Shown: positions 36,501-47,551 of the stretch, piece after piece | How positions within the stretch are numbered: the stretch's first letter is position 1 | Layout: each line of letters starts with the position of its first letter | Origin: Platynereis dumerilii | Lineage: Eukaryota > Annelida > Polychaeta > Phyllodocida > Nereididae | Assembly: GCA_026936325.1 (NCBI GenBank) | Contig: JAPTHN010000003.1 | Coordinates: forward strand, 81,271,006-81,335,005 | Direction of reading: 5' to 3' | Length of the DNA: 64,000 bases | Program-made: the position numbers and the translations under genes | Notes under the pieces: generated by a model | Databases searched by the model: none | What the model was told of the DNA's origin: nothing | Seen by the model: the letters and a program-made list of their open reading frames with translations, nothing else

Positions 36501-39267
36501 AAGAAATGCGCATTATCTAAGATATTTACGCACGTATCATAGCCGTAAACAATTGTCGACAAATTACGTAGTTTTCAAACGTTCGGCCCGATGTGAATTG
36601 GAGGTATGTTGAGAGGTTGACATGAGGTTGACTGGAGGAAAATGTCCGGGAGGGTTAGGACTTACAATGGCAGTATATGTCACCAGGAGTTGTAATTGCA
36701 GTAATGCATTAGGCCTGGGTAAAGGCAGCTTGAAATTGTGACTTAAAGTAGCAACATAAGTCCTCGATGACTATTACCCAGTAGCCCATCATCAGTTATT
36801 TCTGGAAGTTATTTATGTGAAAGGTGTTGACGTGAATAGGTAGCAAATGGCTCATGGTGTGCAAACATTTTCTGGCTCTCTTTGGTGATATAGTTATAGA
36901 TATTTATTTCAGCTGAAGGATACAGCAGCTTACATCATCAGAAAATTATGGAATGGTGGTCCTGGCTTCACACTTGATCTTCTCTTTATTAGTCTTCCTC
37001 ACTCTTCAAACATAAATATGATGTCATGTGGCTAGTAAGGGCCCTACACAGATTTACTTCTAGGTATATATCAAATTAAATGGTGAAAAATTATTTGACA
37101 TGAAGGGTTCATGATATGTTGGGTTTTCATGAAGCAAAAAAGGTACTGTTATTTGACAAAGCTGAATGAAAATCATTCACCACCATCAAAAATTAGTAAT
37201 TTTTCAAAGTGGAATAATGACAATTGCACAGAAATGTTCCATTTTCAGGTTCCTCTGAAAATTCCATTCTAACTATAATAACTGGCGTCGGACATACCTG
37301 TAAATACTTCGTGGGAATATCTTGTTTCTTTGTGATAAACTATCAGAGAGAATATGTTCTGTTATATATTCAAAATCAAAGGCCAAGCTAATATTGCATG
37401 GTACCAGCAAATTGCATTGATGCACTAGCCCATTCCGAGATTTTAGCAATGAAGTTTTGCTGCGATCTTTGTATGGAAATTTATTTCTCTTTCCATGGAA
37501 AGAAAGGATAAAAGTAGGCTAAATGAGAAAGTCATCACCACTAAATCTGATAAGCAGCTAGGCTCAGGGGTTTCTCTTTCCCTGAATGGTAAGCAGGAGG
37601 GGGGGGGGGAGGCATTAGTACATAGAATGGCAGTATGTGGCACCAGGACTTGTAATTGCAGAAATGCATTAGGACTGGGTAGCTTGAAATTGTGACCTGA
37701 AGTAGCAAGTCCATAATAACAATTACGCAGGAGCTTAAAATGTATTAACTGGGACTGTGCTATGTGACCAGCTTTGAAGATCAGCTATTCCTGGAAGTTA
37801 ATTTTGTGAAAGGTGTTGAGGCAAATAGTAGATAGCAAATGGCCAATGGTGCTTAATCATTTTGTGGTTATTTTTTAGATTTCTCTATATTTCATGTTTT
37901 GGTTGTTCTGTAAACCCCTGATCATCAGCTAATTATGTATTGACGGTCCTGGCTTCTCAAACATGATTTTTCTTTGTCAGTCCTTCCACAATCCACACTC
38001 TTTATTTAAACATAAACTTGATGCACTATGGCTTATAAGGGCCCTGTAAAGATTTACTACCAATGATATGAAGTTGGCCTTTCCTTAACGAGCACTTGCT
38101 GAATCAAGTTTATCACAACGAGTCAATAGTGGTGGCGGTTTATCCAATATCCATTCAGGGCAAGATAGACTTTAAGAGGGCCTAAAGCGATCATAAGCAT
38201 AATCAGAGTGTACACCTCATCTATTTGCTACTGTGAGTATCGCCCCATCTGGAAAAAGAGTTCTACCTCAATGCAACTCTACATGAGATGGGTAATTGGG
38301 TATGCCAAGTGTTTGCAGACTTCATCCCACTTCTCCTCCTGACCTGCGTTAAGTTCCATCTTGTATGAATGTGCTGATGGAATTATTTCTTTAATCATGA
38401 CAAATTACCAGTATGATAACCCAAGTTCTATTTTCACAGTGCAACAGTCCATTCTTTCCACATAACAAACTGACTGGCTGTAATGAGAAGTCTCTCAGTG
38501 TCATTGTTGCTATATTAGTAATTCAGATTGTGCATGAGTTCACCTTTTTGGTCAGAATAATATGTTTCTTGAAAGGATTCTTTCTTCAGAGTAACCCAAT
38601 GTTGGTTTCCTATACATGTGGCATATATGTTAGTTGTATTGGTTCTAATAATGGCATTTCTCATTAGTCTTATTGCTTGAAAATCGGTTACCTCTGTCAA
38701 TGTGGCTGAAAAAATTTACGGGGCGTTTAGTTACAGGTAATTTAATTACCATGGGATTCTGCTAATTTACAGTTAGCAGTGAGGGATCAATGCAATGTAT
38801 GATTTGCTACATTGTACGTGTAATATATTAGCTGTGTGCGTGACGTTCTGTTGTCCCTAAACCAATCAGATTAAGCAACAATTCTGTGTTTTTCGTGTGT
38901 GTAGAGTCTTAGAATCACGTACTAATTAAATCACCTGTAAGCACTGATTGGGCCATCGTTATCTATGTTTGACAGAAATTCCATTACAACCATCCATTGT
39001 TACATTACCGTGTCTTCTCCTGTTAATTTGTCCGCAATAATGAATAAATACAGGACGTGAAGTCGTAAGCCATCAATCCTCAGCCTCGACCTTGACTGGC
39101 GAGACAAATACTTGCCTGACTTCTGTTTCTGAAATCTTCTTAACAATGCCATTTCTGTTAGACAAGTTTGGTGAGTATTGCTGCCGCAATACTCCATGCC
39201 ACCATTGCCATGTTCTGGACTTCTTGTCACTCAAGTTTCGAAGTAGTTAATTGATATTCAAGATGTA

Positions 39268-39444
39268 CAGTGGTCCCTGCATTGCAAGACCCGCTGTTGT
39301 AAGACCGTTTTGTCTTATGTGACCGCCTTCCCCCAGCACTAAGTAGTATTTTTGTGCATTTTGCACCCCGAGGAAAGACCGCACCCCCACGAGAGACCGC
39401 TTCATGACCGCAGAAGGGGCGGTCTTATAACGCAGGGACCACTG
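39268..39444. mobile_element. 177-bp Tc1/mariner-type MITE with verified empty sites
   Basis: It starts CAGTGGTCCCTGCATTGCAA and ends with the imperfect inverse CGCAGGGACCACTG, flanked by TA (39266-39267, 39445-39446). The matching places in units A (about 21993), B (about 31096) and D (about 48073) read AGATGTACTT without it. The empty sites fix the target as a single TA, duplicated on insertion. Confidence 0.95.
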
Positions 39445-41734
39445 TACTTCGATGGACAAGCAGGGGAACTCCCACTTTCCAAAATCCCTTTGATGGGAGA
39501 AATCTTCTAACCTGACTCAAAGTTTACCAAACTCCTTCCACTGTTTTTTCTTTCTATTGTATAAGTGCTCTACGTGACTCGAGCCACATACATACATGCA
39601 TTCTCTACAAGCTTCTTGGAACATCACTTACTTCCCGGTCTCAAAGTAAACCCAAGAAGACCAATTCAGCGAGAAATTATAATGCCAGCAATAGAAATAC
39701 GGAAGCTGATTTATTTCAGATTTGTTGTTGTCACCTTATAAAGCCATTTGATCTTCCAATTAACATAGAAAATGGACACACAATTTGTCTTACTAAAAAT
39801 GCAAAGTTACTGTGAGAGACAAACACTGTGTTGACAGATGGAATAGAGAGTAAATCTTAAGGTGTGTGGGTTTTAGGAAGAAGATATGTGATAATTATAT
39901 ACAGTAAAAGAAGAATAAAAACAAGACCGGTTGAAGTTTTTGAAATTATATGGAAAAATATCCATTCAATGAAGGATTTACAGGTTATACTCTGACATTT
40001 TGCATGACCTATATATATAGTACATGTATTATATTCTTAATGAAAATCGAGTTTCCTCCTTCTAATGTAGTCATTGACAGTTTTTCATGGGGACTGCAAT
40101 GCATGGTGATGCTTTCCTGATATTGATCGTCTTTATATGTTTGAGTGCAAGCACTTTAGAACTTGTAATGGCCTTGAAAACGCAAAAATATGCTACTTAA
40201 AATGCAAAAATATGATGCTTAATATACTGCTCTCAAGCCTAGACCAAATTCATACTTTTATAAGTGAGGCAATGAGACCTTGACCTTCCGCCATAGAAAT
40301 ACTATCCATAACTTGTATGGAAATCAGCAAGAAATAAACGTTTCCTCGAAGTGCAACAAGATACTGACATAATCGGTTTACAACCATAATAGTTAAAATA
40401 TATTTAACAAATTACACTTATGAATTCAGATGGGAACCCTGTAAATATCAGGAATGGCCTATACCTTAGTCTGTGATCATACTATTTTTCACACGGTTTG
40501 GCAGCCAATGATCGACTGGCATAACTTTTTGTCACAGAATGGATAAAAAAGACTATTACAGTACAGTGGATATTTCAGAGAAACATTGCACTTTTCATCA
40601 ATGGTTTTTCACCAAATTTGTCAATAAAATTGATATACTAGATATCTAGTCGAGGCTTTGGCAAAATGCAGGTCAGTATGGTGAAAGCTTAATATGGGAA
40701 AAGACTGCATGGTCAATAGTTAGGAATTTGTGCTTAAAAAGACAAGAATAGTCAACCATTCAGGCCTTGTCAAGGCACTGCATGGTCTTTAACAACAGTC
40801 AATGACTAAGATGCTGACAAAAACATGCCAGAACATGTGCTCGAGCAGTCAATTCTTTCCGCTGTAACAGTATTGGCTATTCATTTGAAATATTGTCCAA
40901 AATTACCAAATTCAGAAAGGAAACTATGTTGCTGAGAGAAACTGCATGACCAATGTAAACTTTTGAAATTAGCCAGCAACCAAAGGTCTAAAGGAATCAG
41001 AGAAAAGTGTATACACTGTACCTTTTCTGTTCTGATATATATGTACTTGTTTGATTACTGATTTTGAGACCAACAATTCAGCAGCACATTGATATATTAT
41101 CAGGATTAAAGAATAGAGAGTAACGCTGGGACTGGGAACACTTAGTATCATGCAAGTAGGTCATTTTGGCGGAATTGGAGAAAAATACCTTTGTGTTGCA
41201 ATGGCGTGGGAAGAGCAAATAATACTTGTAACTGACACATTTGTAGTACAGTACTTCACAGTGATGCTAGAATGTCTGACTGGTTGTTTTAAGTGTTCAG
41301 CTAAGAAATTCAGCATGTCCCATAGTGCATGCCCATATATTCTGCGTATCAAACAAACCATTTTTATATATACATCCATTGTAAACATATTTATTCAAAC
41401 ATAGAGGTTTAATCATCAGATCTCAGGGTTGTTTAAATGACTAGTTACCTTATGCTGAGTTCTCTTTAGGTTTTGATGAAAGCCTCGGTGGATTTAAGTT
41501 AACAATGACGTAACTGCTATTTTGCAATCAATTTATCATGGTGATCAAATGAATTCAATAATACTGTTTCTCAATGTGTTCTATTAAAAATACTATAACA
41601 GAAAGAACAGCAGAAATCAAAAATTTCAACTTCAAAAGTTTTGTAAAAGGAAATCACCTGGTAACATGCATATCAAAGCTGCAAAATTTTATTGTCACTG
41701 ATGGACAAAGTTTGCGAGGGAGAATGTTTAAGTA

Positions 41735-42732
41735 CGAGGGGCATTCAGAAAGTTCGAGGCTTGGACACTTATTTTCAATCTGGAACTATGAATATTTCAC
41801 AGGATAAAATTCAGCATATTTGGAATGGATTTCCAAAATATTGGACAATTTCGACATTTTAAAGTCATTCTGTGTTGCCATGGAAACTGAACATTCAGCT
41901 AGTTGGGGCAGGTAATACTGAAACCAAGAAAGCCAACGAATTGTGACTGTGAGAGACTTCTCTCTATCATTGGTATTAGTGAGATTGACAATATTTGACA
42001 CAAGAAATATGATATTAGCTTCTAAATATACTTTCAAGACACCAAATGTGTGTATTCTTACACTGAACCCATGTAGGAAGGCACTCCTGTACGACGTGTA
42101 CGTCAGATTCGGCTGGGGAAATTCAGGGGCAAGGGTGTGTTTCCCTGACCACGTAAGGACTTGTGAAAGCATATATTTACTGGTATGAACAAGATACCCA
42201 AATGGACAGCATTATCCATCCCACCCATTCCTGTGACATGTTGCTCTACATTAAGCCTGGTTTTCCCTTACTTTAGTCCATGGGGGCTAGAGTTTCATGC
42301 ACTGGAGGAGAGAAGGCTTTGGATGTCCGAAATGCTTTCAAATAACTTTGTTTGTTTGGAGGACTTCGAGGAACATTTACTTCAATGGGTCAGTTGTATG
42401 AATTAATGCTTTCGGTGAGCTTGAGAATATTCTTTAAGGCAAATATTATATTTCTTGTGTCAAATATTGTCGAACTCACTAATACAAGTGATAAACAAAG
42501 GTCTCTCACAGCCAAAATTCATTGGCTTTCTTGGTTTCAGTATAACTTGCCCCGACTTGCTGAACTTTCAGTTTCCTTGGCAACCACAGAATTACTTTGA
42601 AATGTCTAAATAGTCCAAAACTTTGGAAATCCAATCCAAATATGCTGAATTTTATCCTGCGAAAAATTCATAGTTCTAGATTGAAAAAAAGTGTCCATAA
42701 AAAAATGCCTTGAACTCTCTGAACGCCCCTCG
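41735..42732. mobile_element. 998-bp foldback mariner-type element, copy in unit C
   Basis: Ends CGAGGGGC.TTCAGAAAGTT and inverse, with TA on the left; the right TA is changed to TG. Arms of roughly 250 bp or more are inverted copies of each other, sharing GGATAAAATTCAGCATA and GTGAGAGACTTCTC-type blocks. A copy at the same site in unit D (50346-51271) shows insertion before C and D separated. Its frames of 70-128 codons are shadows of the inverted arms. Confidence 0.9.
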
Positions 42733-43399
42733 TGTTATGCAAAGTAAAAGAATTCTTACAGAAAAAGGAACTTACACAAAACTTAAAAGTAACAGCAACC
42801 TGAGTATGAGAATTTTCAAGAAGCATTGTAAATTATCAGCATCACCGAGGAAGGATGCAGGGGGGGGGGGAATCCCCCCATCACATGAATTTTTTTATAT
42901 TTTTACATGCTATTTATGTCAGCACAATATCGTGTTATGTCGATGGCTATTTGTTCTGCAACGCGATAACCTGATAGACTCCCCCAACTAAATTTTTATG
43001 GGATACATAAATGCGCAGCAAAACCTCTTTATTGTAAGAACGCATTTTCAGATTCATCAAATGCCTGTAGAAAGGTGAAGAACATGGCGGGCACACTGGT
43101 ACAGACCCATTATGTCAAATTAAGTGGTGGAAAATTCTTTTACATGAAAGGGTTCATGGTATTTATGGCTTTTTTATTTCAATTAAAGGTAAAAAACTTC
43201 TGTTATTTGATGAAGTTGCTGGAAACCCATTTCCCGCCAATTAAGCATTGATAATCTTTAAAAATGTAGTCTACCTACAGAAGGCGGACAATTTCATCGA
43301 AATGTTCCGTTTTCAGGCTGCTCTGATTGCCAAGTTTTCTCTGAAATTCAACAATTTGAATATGATGAACTGCATTAATCACGCTGAAATGGGTCAAAA

Positions 43400-44245
43400 T
43401 TTGAAAACAGTGAAATTTCAGTCAGGCAAAAAGTTGATTTGAAAGCAAGTTTAAAGGAGCTCCTTTCGATTTATTTTGCTAGGTAAAACAATCACCTTTC
43501 ATTGTACTTTGATGTCCAAGGGTCAGGAAGCACAGTTTTTGTGTGCAGTGGAGGTAAATGCGTGGGTACTGCTTTTAGGCGTCATTAACATCACGCTGTA
43601 AAAACCCCCTATATTTCTTTAAATTAACACAATCATACCACCTGCACTAATGCAGAGGTAGTATCAGGTACAGGCAGAACAATGATATAATAAAAAGAGT
43701 ACTGCTATCTGCCTGACAGCAACCACAACCAAAATAAATGGCAAATAATTACATTTTTCATTTTTTCCACACTTCCATTAAGTTTTTCTTTCACACTACT
43801 TGATTTCAGCACACCAAATTCTATTTAGTTACTAAATTGTACACATGCCAAATGATTCTTGCGAAAAAAGATCCTGTTTAACACTTTTTAAACTTCAAAT
43901 CAAGCAATAAACGCCCCAAAATGAGCTATTTTTTAACTGTGAGTCGTGATGTTAATGACAAAATATGACGCTTGTGACACTAATGGCTGGTAAATTGCTC
44001 CTGAGCCTCTTACTAGTGCATATTAGTTAGTAATATATCATAAGTGCAAAAATTATTGGAAAAATATAAGAAATTTTATTGTTTTTATATGTATGCTGCA
44101 CCCAGGAAGCCTACTGAAGTGGTATACTGCTGCAACTGTGCAAATATTTCAGGACTTCCAAAATGCATGTGGCGTCACATTGCCAATGACTAGTGTCACT
44201 TCCGTTGTGATTTTAGAGTGATAGTGCCAAAACTGCAATTAGAAT
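43400..44245. other. unit C-specific replaced segment
   Basis: About 850 bp here replace roughly 590 bp present in units A (27280-27860) and B (33715-34305). GTCATTAACATCACG at 43581 is repeated inverted at 43945, and GTGACACTAATGG near 43974 pairs with a block near 44185, so it can fold. No gene recognised; an insertion plus deletion is the simplest reading. Confidence 0.55.
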
Positions 44246-45290
44246 CACACTGGCAAATTGCATTGATATACCGGCCCATTCCGAGATTATTTTAGGAATA
44301 TTTTTGCTGTGATCTTTGTATGGAATTCTATTTCTCTTTCCATGAAAAGAAATGATCAAAGCAGGCTCAAATGAGAAAGTCATCACCATTAAATCTAGTA
44401 AAAAGACTCAGGAGCTTTTCCTTCCCTGAATTGATTGAAACAGGAGGAGGGCATTAGGACTTAGAATGGCAGTATATGGTGCCAGGACTTGTAATTGCAG
44501 TAATGCATTAGGCCTGGGTAAAGGTAGCTTGAAATTGTGACCTAAAGTAGCAACATAAGTCCCCAATGACTATTACGCAGCAGCCTTCTGTATTCCATAT
44601 CAAAACATATTTCCTGTACTGTGCTGTGTTACTTACTTTGATCATCAGCTATTTCTGGAAGTTGATTATGTGAAAGGTGTTGAGGTGAATAGATAGCAAA
44701 TGGCTCATGGTGCGCAATCATTTTGTGGCTCTCTTTGGTGATTTAGTTATAGATATATCTCTTTCAGCAGAAGGATAAAGGCATAGAGTCCAGCACCTTC
44801 ATCATCGGCAAATTATGAATTGGTGGTCCTGGCTTGTCACACCTGATCTTCTCTTTATTGATCAGTCTTCCTCACTATTTAAAGATTAACATGATACCAT
44901 GTGGCTAGTAAGGGCCCAACACAGATTTGCTGCAATGCATATCAAATTAAACGGTGAACAATTATCTAACATGAATTAGTCCATGATATTGTTAGGTTTC
45001 CATGAGACGAAAAAAGGCATGTTATTTGACAAGGCTGAATGAGACCCATTCATCTCCATCAAAAATTGGTAATTTTTTTAAAGTGTTGTTAACCTGGAAT
45101 ATGGACAATCCTAGAAGAAATTGTTTCATTTTCAGGTTCCTCTGATAATTTAACAACTTGCATCGGACATATCCATAAATAGTGCATGGGAATATCTTGT
45201 TTCTTTGTATAAAATTTTCAGAGAGAATATGTTCTGTTATGTATTCGAAATCAAAGGCCAAGCTGATATTGCATGAGACTGGCAAATTGC

Positions 45291-45635
45291 ATTTTAATAT
45301 CATAATAAATTGTTTTTCCTTTCAACATCTAAAAGGTCCATAGTCACCTCCACCATCCCTCTTAGGAGTGTGTGTAACCTGCATACATATACTTTGCTCT
45401 CTCTCTCTCTCTCTCCCTTTTCCAAATTTTCATTTATGTTTACACTTAAAAATTTATACCTGTGAATTAATGCTTTCTTTCATTTTGCTTTTGAATTATA
45501 CCTACTAATATTTAACTTGTATTTGGTGGCATGTATGATAGCGACGCTCATTGCGTCTTAATATGTGTCTCCTGACTTAAATGTACCTTCTTTGTAATTG
45601 CATATTTTTTTTATTTAATGGATGAAAAATAAAGA

Positions 45636-45662
<27 letters not shown>
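45291..45662 (+). mobile_element. LINE-like 3' tail with (CT)n end
   Basis: Unit A is continuous here (GGCAAATTGCAGTGATG at 28904), so about 370 bp are inserted in unit C. The insert ends in GGATGAAAAATAAAGAT followed by (CT)n, after a (CT)n patch near 45398, and TTGCA/TGCA borders it. A short 3' end with a polyadenylation-like signal and microsatellite tail fits a 5'-truncated non-LTR retroposon. No protein is left. Confidence 0.6.
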
Positions 45663-45667
<5 letters not shown>

Positions 45668-46225
45668 GATGTACTAGCCCATTTTGAGAAGATATTAGGA
45701 ATAGACTTTTGCTGTGACCTTGGTATGGAAGTTTATTTCTCTTTCCATGGAAAGAAAGAATCAAAGCAGGCTAAATGAGAAAGTCTTCAACATTAAATCT
45801 AATAAGCAGCTAAGCTAAGGGGTTTTTCTTTCACTGAATGGTTGAAGCAGCAGGTGGGCATTAGGACTTATAAAATATGGTACCATGCCTTGTAATTGCA
45901 GTAATGCATTAGTCCTCAAGTAAAAGTAGTTTGATATTGTGACCTGAAGTAAATCCCCAATAACAATTATGCAGGAGCTCTCTGCAAATTAAAATGCATT
46001 TCTCGGACTGTGTACCCAGAGAATCTACTTCGCTGAAGTGGGACTGTGCTGTGTGGCGACTTTGATCATTAGCAATTCCTGGAAGTTAATATGTGAAAGG
46101 TGTTGAGGTGAATAGGCAGCGAATGGCTCGTAGTGCGTAATCATTTATGGCTCTCTTTGGTGATTTCGTTATACAATGTAGATATCTCTATTGCATCTGA
46201 AGGAAAAGCAAGAGTTGTTACCGCC

Positions 46226-46947
46226 AAGATCCACTATTGTGCCCAATAGGCCTATTGGGCATGGATATTAGGCCTTTGGGCAAAATATAGGGTCTTTTGG
46301 CAAATTATAGGGTCTTTGGGCAAACTATAGGGTGTTTGGTCATTACGACTGTTTTTGGCATGACTTTCCCAAAGTCATTGTATCCTTCAAAATATCCGCG
46401 AGGCCTTTGGGCAAAATATAGGTCCCTTTGGCACATGCCTAAATCAATCATTATGGCTCACTCCTGACTATAGTGGATTTTGTCAAAGATCTTATACTTT
46501 GGATACATTCCCAAGTCACTCGCAATAACTCTTTTATACTCTTGTGGATTTTGACAAATATCCAACTTTGGATAATAGTGAACTGACCAATGAGAATACT
46601 CCCTAATATCTTGACCAATGAGAATCCACCTTAATATCTACAGTAGGGGGCACTGTAGTTAATAGTTTGTCCAATGAGAATGCCAACTTATATCCTGTCC
46701 AATGACAAGCCGGCCAAGTATCCTAGCCAATGACAGTCAAGCCTAATATCCACAGAGCCATGATTGGCCAGTGAATATTAAGCTGCATTCTCATTGGACA
46801 CACTGAGAATTCAATGAGATTCCAATCTAATATCCAACAGCCAATGAAAATTAAGCCTAATATCAAATAGGCTAATAGTCCAATAGGCTCTTTGGTCAAA
46901 GTCAAAAGACTAAGCTAAAATCCATGACAGTCTTTTGTGGATATTTG
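46226..46947. repeat. CCAAT-rich, TAATATCC-phrase block with 20-bp palindrome, copy 2
   Basis: Near-identical to 29246-29967, with the palindrome at 46241-46260. The spacing of 16,980 bp between the copies is one of the two-unit distances in the macro-repeat. Confidence 0.75.
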
Positions 46948-47311
46948 TAAGTGATTATATATGCCTTGGTCGTACACAAGAGTAACTTTTTGAGGGACTA
47001 ATACTATCATAAGCATAATTGGAGTGTGCCCCTCATCTGTTTGCTACTATGAGTATCGCCCCATCTGGAAGAAGAGTTCTGCCTCAGTGAAACTCTACAT
47101 GAGATAGGTATGGTCAGTGTTTGAAGACTTCATCCCACTTCTCATGCATCCTGACCTGCATTAATTTCCGTCTTATACGAAAGTGCTGATAAACTAATTA
47201 TTTGATCATGACAAATCACCAGTATGATGACTCACTAATTTCTATTTTCACAGTGCAACAGTCAACTCTTTCCACATAACAAATTGACTGGCTGTAACGA
47301 GAAATCTCTCA

Positions 47312-47551
47312 ATGTCATTTGTTGCCATATTAGTGTTTCAGATTGTGTATGAGTTCACCTTTTTGGCCAGACTAATACGTTTCTTGAAAGGATTCCTTCC
47401 TCAGAATAACCCATTGTTCGTGTCCCATGTGGCATTTATGTTAGTTGTATTGGTTCTAATGATGGCATTTCTCATTAGCCTTATTGGTTGGAAATCAGTT
47501 ACTTCTGTCAATGTGGCAAAAAAAATTGATGGGACGTTTAGTTACAGGTGA
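47312..47551 (+). CDS. 79-codon hydrophobic frame repeated in every unit, unknown
   Basis: The frame encodes two likely membrane segments, FVAILVFQIVYEFTFLARLI and HVAFMLVVLVLMMAFLISLI, joined by a short basic loop (RFLKGFLPQNNP). Related sequence occurs in units B (30333), C (38500) and A (21430). In unit B the frame is shifted by one lost base near 30465; A and C have further changes. An acceptor-like TTCTATTTTCACAG precedes it and AG|GTGATT follows, but a stop lies in frame just upstream of the ATG. It may be a worn exon of a membrane protein carried by the repeat, or chance. Confidence 0.2.
   Translation: MSFVAILVFQIVYEFTFLARLIRFLKGFLPQNNPLFVSHVAFMLVVLVLMMAFLISLIGWKSVTSVNVAKKIDGTFSYR

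Larger units (their letters stand above)
34508..36650. mobile_element. 2.1-kb insertion in unit B with AACGTTTG/TACGTA repeats and a gene-like segment
   Basis: Units A and C are continuous across this place (GAGGAGGGCATTAGGAC at 28046 and 44446), so 34508-36650 was inserted into unit B. AGAGCATT on the left and AGGGTT on the right may be the worn target duplication. The left 700 bp are packed with AACGTTTG, TACGTA, CCTTTGATT and GAGAGGTTT, including a 121-bp higher-order repeat. AAACGTT and ACGTAATTTG recur near the right end, inverted. The right half carries a CpG-rich patch and an exon-like frame on minus. The family is not recognised; a non-autonomous DNA transposon is the best guess. Confidence 0.7.
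29986..38040. repeat. macro-repeat unit B, about 8.1 kb including a 2.1-kb insert
   Basis: Landmarks match units A, C and D: GAGTATCGCCCCATCTGGAA at 30069, ATAAATACAGGACATGAAGC near 30867, CATTCTCTAC.CGCTTCTTGG near 31252, ATGCAAGTAGGTCATTTTGG at 32484, and CGGCCCATTCC near 34321. Its first ~2 kb is almost the same as the start of unit D. The GAAATCAGCAAGAAATAAAC block found in A, C and D is missing. No gene recognised outside the 34508-36650 insert. Confidence 0.85.
38041..46975. repeat. macro-repeat unit C, about 8.9 kb
   Basis: Landmarks: GATATGAAGTTGG at 38066, GAGTATCGCCCCATCTGGAA at 38236, ATAAATACAGGACGTGAAG near 39045, GAAATCAGCAAGAAATAAAC near 40321, ATGCAAGTAGGTCATTTTGG at 41149, CGGCCCATTCCGAGATTA near 44273, and the CCAAT-rich block at 46226. 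Private insertions are the MITE at 39268 and the LINE-like tail at 45291. A replaced segment lies at 43400-44245. No gene recognised. Confidence 0.85.

Noticed and set aside
36316-36513. 65-codon minus frame over the CpG-rich patch
   Set aside because: It runs through the presumed promoter itself and has no motif; open because the patch is GC-rich and short.
41786-42172. 128-codon minus frame, with a 118-codon plus frame at 50446
   Set aside because: Both lie within the inverted arms of the foldback mariner-type element and are mutually antisense; no transposase motif.
46723-46905. Hydrophobic minus-strand frame in the CCAAT-rich block
   Set aside because: It is a translation of the repeated CCAATGA/TAATATC words; unit A's copy of the block does not keep it open over the same length.
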